From assembly GCA_038025085.1 (NCBI GenBank), contig CM076147.1:1803001-1867000 (forward strand): a DNA stretch of 64,000 nucleotides, in the 5' to 3' direction. Both the position numbers and the translations under genes were made by a program. The stretch is from Tetragonia tetragonoides. Lineage: Eukaryota > Streptophyta > Magnoliopsida > Caryophyllales > Aizoaceae. The notes beneath the pieces are model-generated. The model saw only the letters and a program-made list of their open reading frames with translations. It was not told the DNA's origin and searched no databases. Below, one piece after another: positions 55,347-64,000 of this stretch. Numbering within the stretch: position 1 is the first letter of the stretch; every line of letters begins with the position of its first letter.

Positions 55347-57159
55347 GAGTCCTACTAATAGCCCAATCAAAATAAGGAGGGCCTTAAGCCCATGCGTTTT
55401 AAGTTGATGGGCTGCTGGAGCTCAATCCTTTATTCTCATCAAAGTCATCAACCAAACCTCGTTACACTTGAACAATTGCTTGAACAATTGAAAATGGTTT
55501 TGTTTGTTAAATTGTGGCGATCACAATCCACTTTTTTCCATCTGAAACGAATAATCTGACATACCCATATTCCAAATTCAAAGCCAAGCAATTGTTACAG
55601 TTACTTTAATGGGAAGGTTTATTCTTGGCAGATGGGTATGTAGCTGATCAAAAAGTGTAGTCTTTTTTGAGTTGCCCAGATTCGAAAAGAAGCTGTTTAG
55701 AAAAATTGGGTAAAAAACACAAACTCTGTCACTGATTTATCAATTATTATATATATGCTGTGCCAATTAAAATGATTTATGTTGCGTTGCTGTGGCCTAA
55801 TTGATGCTTTGTCTGTTAAATTTGGATGCTATATTGTTAGTGCACACCACATGTTCGATATAATGCAAAGGCCATCATCAATTTGATGAACCGCATTGTT
55901 GACATGCTATATGTTTTCCATTACATTGGTAAATTATTGGTTTTTTGGCACTTATATTGGCTTTCTAGTTAATGTGCTTCATAGGATGAACATGGGTAAT
56001 CATTATATGTCCATTTTGTGGACTGTAGAATATCTGTATTTTCTAGTTGATGGTAGCTACACTTACTATGGCTTGGTAATTTTGTCTTCCAGTTGTTGAT
56101 GGTAGGTACACTACTGTGCTTGGTAAGTTTGTCTTCCAATTGTTATTGTTGGTTTACTTCAATCAGTGCAAGTGGTAAGAGTAATATGTTTTTCCACCCT
56201 CATGAGCTTCTAGAGGATTAAGGGAAACTTGATCGGAGTATTGCACGTGTGCACGCACATGGAACCCGTGCTTATGCAATTGGCAATTTTGAATTAGGAA
56301 ATTAATCATGTTTAGGGGACAGCGATCAAACACTTGCTGAAATTAATGTAGTATACAGCAAAACCTAGGTAGGATTCATGTGATGACAAACCATATGTTT
56401 TAGCATCTTTAAAGAATTGCTTTCAACTAATGCAAGAATCTGATGAGTGACTGGTAATGTTATATATATTATACAAAACAAGTGAAGCAAGTTGATGAGT
56501 GCGGTGTGGTCACACTATCAATGGTGAATAATGTTTTCTGCTTTGTTTAATCCAACACATGCATCAAATTCAAGTATAAAAAGTAAACAGCATTATGAAT
56601 TGCTTTCTACTGCAGTATCTGTGTCTTCAGCTTGAACTTCAATCTAGACAAAGATGCTCATATGTTAATCATGGGTGTTCATCTTCCATACTAGATAACT
56701 AATTGCTGAATTGGTCCCTCCACAATGGAGTTATACCTTCTTTTAATTTAGAATCAATAACCCACTTTGATCTTTGTCTTTCTTTTTCTTTTTTGAAAGG
56801 TTCTTTTTCTCCTGTGGTCACTCTCATAAATTAAAAGACAAAGATAAAAAGAGGAAAAACAGAACATATAAAGCTAAATAATTATTTCCTTTATGGCCTG
56901 TGCAATGCAGATGCTTGCTTTGCTATAAAGCAGTCATATTGATTACATTCCTCTATCTTACAAGGGCTCATAGATAAGAAGAAGGGAAAAGAAAGATAGA
57001 ATCTACCTACTACTTTTATCATCAAAACAAAAAAATAAAAAAAAACAAAAAAAAGAGGCTAATTTGTTCTTCATGGGAGAGTCTCGTAATGGTTATGGAG
57101 AGACGATGATTTTTGTACAGATGCTCTATTGCTTCACCTTAGATATCATTACCCTATAG
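55347..57159. other. 3' flank of the receptor kinase gene; non-coding
   Basis: AT-rich. A roughly 50-bp imperfect tandem duplication lies near 56046-56140 (GTTGATGGTAG...TTTGTCTTCCA twice). No gene recognised. Confidence 0.5.
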
Positions 57160-60100
57160 TCATAGTTCAAATGTTTTATCTAACTTTTTGGGGTCTGATG
57201 CGTCCTTTGTCTTATTTGTCGGCTTACACGAATTGAATCTGTATGGGTCGGCCTCACTTAGCAACTGGATGATTTCGCTCATTGTTGGGCGAGGGATAGG
57301 GGCCCGAGCTGTACAGTGAATTGCTAAGCGGATCACTTGAATCATATCATCTGTGAATGAACCTGAAACACGATTGTCCAAGATTTCCATAGCTCCTTCC
57401 CTGGTCTCCACCTTGGTTGAAACCCAATTTATAATGTTCTTGTTCTCACCAAACTCTGGCTCCACTGGCTTCTTCCCTGTAACAAGTTCCATTAACACCA
57501 CACCGAAACTGTAAACATCGCACTTGGTGGTTGCCTTGGATGTATTTGCATAGTCTGAATGAAGAAATGTTTGTTCGTTAGAAATTAAGATTGATGCACA
57601 GTACAAGAATTGATGTCACTGGTAATTAGCTCTGATGTCAAACTGCTATATGCATAGGAAATTGACCCTTTATCAGTTTGAAAACTATATCATAGCGAAA
57701 TACAGACAGTTTATCAAATTTAACAATGATGATTGTATGGCTTAAATGTTATTGTAAGATATTCATGTATTACGACCTTGGGTGGAAAAGGCAATGATGT
57801 TTTGGATAATTTTCATCAAATGGAAACTTTTAACATCTGAAAAGTTACCTGGATCCATGTAACCATAAGTCCCTGCGACAACTGTGTTGCTAAAACCTTT
57901 CCCACTCTTGGCTTGTAGTACCTTGGCCACCCCAAAGTCTGCAACCTTGGGCTGGTAATCAACGTCAAGGAGGATATTGGATGGCTTGATGTCTCTGTGA
58001 ACAATTGGTGGCAGTAAATCATGATGGAGGTAAGCTAAACCCTGGGCTATCCCCAAGGCAATCTGATGGCGGGTTGGCCAATCCAATAGGATCTTTCCTT
58101 TGTGAAGGGCATCCCACAGATTTCCGTTTGGCATATACTCATAAACCAGCAAGCTACAATCCCAACTAGACAGATAGCAGTACAGCTTGACGATGTTCTT
58201 GTGTCTTATACTTCCCAGAGTCTGAACTTCTGTTTCAAGTTCCTTGTTTGGGAATAGTTGGTCCTCTGATACAGAGTCTTTTGTTTTCTGACTCCACAAC
58301 TTTTTCACTGCAACATTATCTCCACTGCTTAGCCCTATTCTGTACACAGTCCCTGAACCTCCATGACCCAGGATGTTTTTGTCAACCATGGCTTCTAGGA
58401 TCTCGCGCTGATCAAAGCTTACTCTGTGAAAACTTTTGACGTCATATGAGCAAAAAGATATTGACATTGTCTCATCATGTCCTATTGTTGATTTGTCTTT
58501 GCTTAACCAGCGTTTTAGGAGCAAGATAGCTCCAAGTAATAGAATGATAACTGAGGCCACTATCACCCACATTTGGTTTAGTTTCTTCTTGTTGTAAGCT
58601 TGTGGACAAAGTGAAAAGCTTTTATCTGCTGAGTTTGTATATGCTGTTACGCAGAGTCCTGGATTGCCAAAGAAGCTTTCTTCCAGACCCCCTTTAATTA
58701 GAGAGAGGGGAATGGGACCGTATAGGTGATTATTTGAGAAGTTAACAGAGTTTGGAAGTAATTCACATAGACTATCAGGAACATTCCCTGTCAACTGGTT
58801 GTTGGATAGATCAAGGACATTTACGGATTTCAGTTGTGAGAGTGAATCTGGGATGGAAGAATTGAGCTTGTTGCTTTGTAACATCAAGAGGTTAAGCTTC
58901 TTGAGGTCACCAATTTCAGTAGGTATAGGGCCAGATAAAAGATTATTGCTTAGATCAATTTTCACTAAATTGAGTGCTCCAGAGATCTCAGGAGGTAGAA
59001 CTCCTGATATTTTGTTGCTCTGAGCAAAGAATTCTGACATGTTTCTGGCATTCGCAATTGCTGAGGATATTGGACCAGTCAATTGATTGAAAGCTAAATC
59101 AATAATGGACACATGAGGGAGACCAAAAAGTCTTTCTGGTACAGAGCCCTCTAAGTGGTTGCTGCTAACTCGAAAACGTAGAAGTGATGTACACTTTGCA
59201 TAATTCTCAGGTATTTCTCCAGTGAGCATGTTGGAAAGAACAAGAAAGTACACGAGTTTACCTCCGTTGCAGATGTATGGTGGCAATCTACCAGACAGTT
59301 GATTCTCTGACAAGTCTAGGAGAATCATCGATGATGACTTCCCAAGATTTAGAGGAACTTCACCTGTCAGAAAGTTGTCGTAGACAGATAAGATGCTCAA
59401 AGTTTTTGATTCCCCCAGTGCAGCTGGAATTTCTCCTGTGAAGCTGTTGTTGTAAAGCTGCAAGGAATTGAGTTTGGGGAGACGACATATTGAATCTGGT
59501 ATTTTCCCTGACAACCGGTTCACAGACATGTCGAGATCCATAAGCTCTTTTAGATTTCCCAACTCTTCTGGTATCGTGCCAGTGAGCTGATTATAGTAAA
59601 GCATGAGAGACTTTAAGTTCTTCAGCTTTCCTAGCTCTGCTGGAATCTCACCCATAAGGTAATTTCCACTCAGCTCAAGATCAACAAGGGATGTCATGTT
59701 CCCTATGGAAGGTAAGATATGACCCTGAACCATGCACGTTGACAGGATCAATGACTTGAGCCTGCTCATCTGAGTGATATTCTCTGGAAGTTCCCAGAAG
59801 TTCAGGTTACTGTTCTCATTGAAATTTACCACCTCAAGATTGGTGAGGTTAGTAATGGACATAGGGAAATCACCAGTGAATAAATTGGATGATAAGTCCA
59901 GCACACGAAGGGATTTCATGTGCGAAAAATTTGGCAGCTTCCCACCGAGATATAGTAAACTCATGTTGAGTACTTCTAAGTGGGAGCAATTGATGATGCC
60001 ATCTGGGAAAGTGCCCAAGATCTTGTTGTTGCTAATATCTAAAGCACGCAGCTTAGGCAGATACGAGCACACATCTGGTGGAAAAGATCCGTCTAGTGAC

Positions 60101-60330
60101 CAGCCTGAAATATTAACCTCTGTGACTTGGCCTTCATTATTGCATATGACTCCAGTGTAGTTACAGTATGAACTCTCTCCCTTGTCACTCCAGTGAGATA
60201 AAACGTTACCTGAGAGAGAGCTTTTCAGGAGGGTGAGATATTGAGACTGCTTATCATTTGTGGCTTGGAGAGGATTGAGGAATGAAAGAAATAATGTGAA
60301 AGAGAACAAGCAGAAGGATTGAAGAGCCAT
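57160..60330 (-). CDS. CEPR1: LRR receptor-like kinase, CEPR1/XIP1-like, intact, 2 exons
   Basis: Plasma-membrane leucine-rich repeat receptor kinase of subfamily XI. In Arabidopsis, CEPR1/XIP1 perceives CEP peptides in nitrogen-demand signalling and affects vascular development. Exon 1 is 60330-57849 and exon 2 is 57554-57160, giving 958 residues (966 remembered for Arabidopsis). Signal peptide at residues 1-23 (ALQSFCLFSFTLFLSF), LRR N-cap with SYCNYTGVICN, about 20 LRRs to residue 570, paired-cysteine region, membrane segment at about 587-606 (MWVIVASVIILLLGAILLL), then kinase. Glycine loop GHGGSGTVYR, lysine in VAVKKLW, HRD at 778-780 (IVHRDIKPSN), DFG at 798-800. Active-kinase residues are present, but the APE motif reads D-P-D (GYMDPDYAN), at the exon junction. 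The single intron after the activation segment is typical of the family. Confidence 0.94.
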
Positions 60331-60517
60331 AGCTGGATTGAAGAAACTGAGGAGATAAAGGAGAGTATTTGTTTAATATGGCTGTTGCTGGTGGAGGAGA
60401 ATACAAGAGAGGACGCATATAGCTAGCATGATTGAGGGGCTTATTGGGTGCAGAAGTAATGGAGCTTTGATGGGAAAAGAAGGTTCTTCCAGTACTACTC
60501 ACAGCTGAAGAGAGAAG

Positions 60518-60556
60518 GGGTACATATCTAGCATAAAGAGTCTTTATGCTGTACCC
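60518..60556. promoter_or_regulatory. Inverted repeat upstream of the CEPR1-like gene
   Basis: AGCATAAAGA-G-TCTTTATGCT (60530-60550) is a perfect 10-bp-arm palindrome about 200 bp upstream of the ATG, itself flanked by GGGTAC and GTACCC. Could be a dimeric factor site or chance. Confidence 0.4.
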
Positions 60557-63510
60557 ACTAACAAATGTAGAGAATAAGATCGTATATGTGTCTGATCCTA
60601 ATGTCTGAATAAACTGTGTCTGATCCTAATTATTGTTTGATGTTTTGATCAATCATCTATTTTTTTCCACTTCTGATGACCACATTCCACTGTTCATTCT
60701 TTATATATTCCCAATGAAAAGCTGATCTTTAATCAGATAGTTGATGTTTAATGTCAGGACAATCATCCTAGAACCTGTACTTTTCTATTTATAAGCTTTA
60801 CCTAATACTTTTTGGTTTAACCCTCAAAAAAAAAAAAAAAATGAAGAAACTTTTTGGTTTAGCATCTGCATGAAAAAATTTGACAATTGTCAAGTATCCA
60901 CAGCTACTTCTTTGAGAAAATTATTTGTTTTCTTTTCATCAATTGTTCGTCTCTCTCATCTTTTATTCTTTCCTTTTTTCTTGAGTAGTTTTCCCCTTCT
61001 TTCTTTTCTCCTGTGCACGGTGTGTGATTTTTCTGTATCTTTGCAGGTGATTCTTAGCATGAGTCTTGTGGATATTGTTTGTATGCTGGCAAAATATCAT
61101 CAATTAGTATGGGGTTCCCTGTTTCCTTCGGTTTGGCTTCTTATGTTATACAGGTACATGACTAATTCTATTCCACTTCATTGCAAAGTTTTACATGCTC
61201 ATCGATTAAAAATGTGTGGCACAGTCAGCATACTCTCTGCTTACTTTTTTAAATAAATTTTCTTGTAGTTTTATCATGAAGTAGAAAGGTTAGTCAATGC
61301 CTATCCAATAGAATTGTCCTCTTTGCACTTGCAGGGATAAATATGGGTGTATATGACGCCCTCTTAAGGCTGAGCTTCATGAAAGGCCTTCATGTACAGG
61401 TATGGTAACTAGCATTTTGTATGAACTGTCAAGTACTAATGCCAACTCTGAATGCGTGCTTTTCTATAGTTGGCTTACAGAATTATTTGTCCTCTGCTTA
61501 TTAAATTGCTTTTGTGCTTCTTAGGACCCACATACTAGATTGGTATGCTCTAACAGCAGATTACATTAGTATGAAATAATACTCGTCTACTTAATAAAAT
61601 AAATTATTTATTTTGTTCTCTGTTAAGGGGTGCTTCCAACTGTCTGCATGAATAATCTTTATGGCAGATTTCATTTTGTAGCTATCAGTTAGGACTTAGG
61701 ATGCAGCATTGCTGCATAACATACAGTGGAAAAATCGTTCTGGAAATCTGTAGCAGAAGGGCCCTATCACTGGGACAAGGACAACCATAAAAGAATTATA
61801 AACTTAGTGAATTTACTCACTGCACTATAAGTATGATATTGTATCCTGGCTTTAGGTGATGTATACAAAGTGATTATTATTATTAATACTAATTTATCTA
61901 TTTTTTTTTTTTTTAGTAAAGCAAATTTTTTGAACTCTTTGAAACTTGTCTTAGACTGGCGAGACACTAGGACCAATCCATGTGGTTAAATAACTATGGT
62001 AATGAGGAGGGAATATGTAGAAGTTATATGGGGCAAGTCGCAATTTTCAGGTTCTGATTAACAAGGTAACAAATAGGCTATATGAAATTCCCCTTTTTAC
62101 CCAAAAGGAAAAAGTTTTGACTTTCTGAGTTGTCTTAATTGTTGTAGTACTTCACTATATATGATATCTATAATGATTCTGAAAAACAAGACATAGCTCA
62201 TGCTAATTTTCTTTTCTTTCTTTCTTTGTTTTTTTTCTTCCCATGTTCCTTTTTGATTTTGTTTGTTTGTTTTCCTTTTCTTTTCGCCTTTCTTTTTCAC
62301 CTTTTGTTTTAGGCTATCCGAAATCTTTATCTGTATGACGCGTTAGGCATTGGTTCCTCTATTAATATTCCTATGTATTGGGCATAGCCCTCCTTTCTTC
62401 CAAAATTCATAAAACAATAAAAAAGAAGAAAAGAAAAGATAGAAATATGGCCATTAGCAGACTAGCAGTGACCACTTACCAGGGAAATCAGTTTAATAGG
62501 GAGTTCAAGATTAATTTTTTAAAATGTCATCTTTTCACTGATTGCTTGACTTACCAAGTGCTCCTCCACAGTAATGGCCCTGATGGGAAAGCCCATAAAA
62601 TGTTTGTGAGCCCAAATTTTCGAATCACATACTTCATTTGGATGGGTGTCCCTCATTGATGTAGTGGAAAGTTAATTAAAGAAAGATGCCCACTCATCAC
62701 AGGCTAATGGGTGTTGATATTGACAGCCAGGAATTCTCATATTTGACATGGTAATCTTTTTGCATTTTATTCTTTTGCGAAGTATTTAACAGCGTTGAAG
62801 GTACCAAGAAAATGAAGTAGACCTTTGGTCGAGATGAATCATGTGGCCAGTATAAGTAGTCAATTAAAGTTGGTTCCTTATTCATTCCATTAAATTTTGA
62901 ATGTAAGCCTGAATGAGAGCCTAAGTTGAATTTCATAAGATAAACTTAATCAAATAAATTGGATAGAATTATGCCAGATGAAAATATGTGGATCTTTTAC
63001 TAGTGGAGACCTTTTGAGCTTGGTGGAGGACATCAAACATCATATTCCTGCTACTTCTAATCTGTTATGAAGTGGCCTCTAGATACATTTCAATCCTCGT
63101 TCACAATTAACCAGTTTACATTTGGAGCGATAAGGTTGCGTATATTTGAACTCCTAGAACCTGTTGTACTTGTAAGCAGAAGCATCATGAATTGAATATA
63201 TTTTCTGATGTGTGGACACAATTTCTGCTGCAGATTGTAATAGATCACAATTGTGTCAGTGAACTGTTATTTCTTATCTGTTGTGAAGTGGCCTCTTGGT
63301 GTGTTCAACTTTCTGATAAAATGTAGTTCTAAGGTAGTGTGCATTTGACCCTCTTGACCCTATATGCTGAAATATTGTGTGTTAGGTTGATAGTTTGGTT
63401 CAAAGCACAATGTTTCATCAGTTTGTCTTGCAGCTTATGTGAAGTATAGTTTGATTTAGGTTATCTTTTTCTCTCTCTCTTTTTATATTTGCATGGAAAC
63501 CGTTCCTCCT
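60557..63510. other. Intergenic region left of the right-edge SINEs; possible exon debris at 61047-61399
   Basis: No complete gene. Two short open segments have splice-like borders: 61047-61153 (VILSMSLVDIVCMLAKYHQL, after TTTGCAG) and 61335-61399 (MGVYDALLRLSFMKGLHV, between TTGCAG and GTATGG). Their phases do not join directly. I do not recognise the protein. Confidence 0.3.
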
Positions 63511-63535
63511 TTTTTTTTTGGGGGGGGGGGGGGGG

Positions 63536-63610
63536 AAGGAGACTGGACTCGAACCTAAGTCATTTGTGGGAGTAAGTGGGGCATTGCGCCACTGTGCCAC
63601 CCACCCAAGC
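63536..63610 (-). mobile_element. SINE, minus strand, preceded by a G/T homopolymer tail
   Basis: The minus strand reads GGTGGCACAGTGGCGCAATG (A box region) and AGGTTCGAGTCCAG (B box), ending in a run of about 16 C and then about 10 A (plus strand about 63511-63535). Same family as 55165-55335 and 18776-18884. No target duplication seen. Confidence 0.7.
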
Positions 63611-63776
63611 CCGTGATTGAGTTCTTAATAAATAGCTTAAACGAACTTTTTTATGTTTTTGTTATAAAATACTATTTAGGAGGCTACTAATTATGAAAAT
63701 AAATAAATAGGAGGCTACTAATTAAGAGCCCAGAAAGAAAAGCTTAAAATAATTGATTGAGTTTTATGCCAAGGCA

Positions 63777-63938
63777 AACCTTAAGGGGGTAGCTCAGCGA
63801 GTAAGACCTCTGAGAAATATTCTAGAGGTCCCAGGTTTGAGTCCCCTCAGGGCCACCGGAGGTTTTCCTGGTCGTTAACTTCAGGGGTCATGGGATTAGT
63901 CAAGCAAAGCTTCGACATCCATGTTATCTAAAAAAAAA
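63777..63938 (+). mobile_element. SINE with 16-bp target duplication
   Basis: 162 bp between perfect GTTTTATGCCAAGGCA copies (63761-63776 and 63939-63954). A box GGGTAGCTCAGCGAGTAAG, B box AGGTTTGAGTCCC, A8 tail. Perfect duplication suggests a recent insertion. Confidence 0.92.
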
Positions 63939-64000
63939 GTTTTATGCCAAGGCATCGTAGTTTAATTATCCTTATCAATCTTAGATTCTTAGTGGAAAAT

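Overview
This is nuclear DNA of a flowering plant. Genes are split by GT-AG introns, intergenic DNA is AT-rich, and LTR retrotransposons, MITEs and SINEs fill most of the space. The gene set (amino acid permease, xylulose kinase, alpha-tubulin, LRR receptor kinase) is eudicot-like. The abundant small elements with TGAGRCGGTCTCA-type ends lean towards Caryophyllales (beet, spinach, quinoa relatives), but that is an impression, not proof.

Layout. 1-2.97 kb: first four exons of an AAP6-like amino acid permease (minus strand; the rest lies beyond the left edge). 3-10.9 kb: a retroposed element with a 17-bp target duplication; a small conserved-looking gene cut in two by a very young gag-protease-only LTR element; a hAT deletion derivative. 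10.9-22.5 kb: two xylulose kinase genes head to head. The minus-strand copy is intact (11 exons, 556 aa). The plus-strand copy keeps all 11 exons but has a 1-bp frameshift. 23.5-26.4 kb: intact alpha-tubulin gene (4 exons, 451 aa). 26.9-35 kb: hAT-like, SINE, Tourist-like, LINE and Stowaway remnants, with no convincing gene. 35.9-38.1 kb: a TRIM-like LTR element with a nested 3-bp-TSD transposon. 38.9-40.0 kb: a non-autonomous MULE. 40.4-42.6 kb: a cluster of short copia-type LTRs. 43.0-46.5 kb: two solo LTRs. 47.3-53.5 kb: a decayed chromovirus-type gypsy element with a hAT MITE at its left LTR edge. 54-55.3 kb: an element carrying a palindromic minisatellite, a degenerate Stowaway and a SINE. 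57.2-60.3 kb: intact CEPR1/XIP1-like LRR receptor kinase (2 exons, 958 aa). 60.6-64 kb: mostly non-coding, with two SINEs.

Four host genes lie on the minus strand: AAP6-like, xylulose kinase, alpha-tubulin and CEPR1-like. Three of them (AAP6, XK2, CEPR1) are also near neighbours in this order on Arabidopsis chromosome 5 (At5g49630, At5g49650, At5g49660, from memory). The window is therefore probably a conserved gene block stretched by transposons. I saw no operon-like system, CRISPR array or novel defence system. The interesting material is the transposon biology, the kinase duplication and the conserved gene order.
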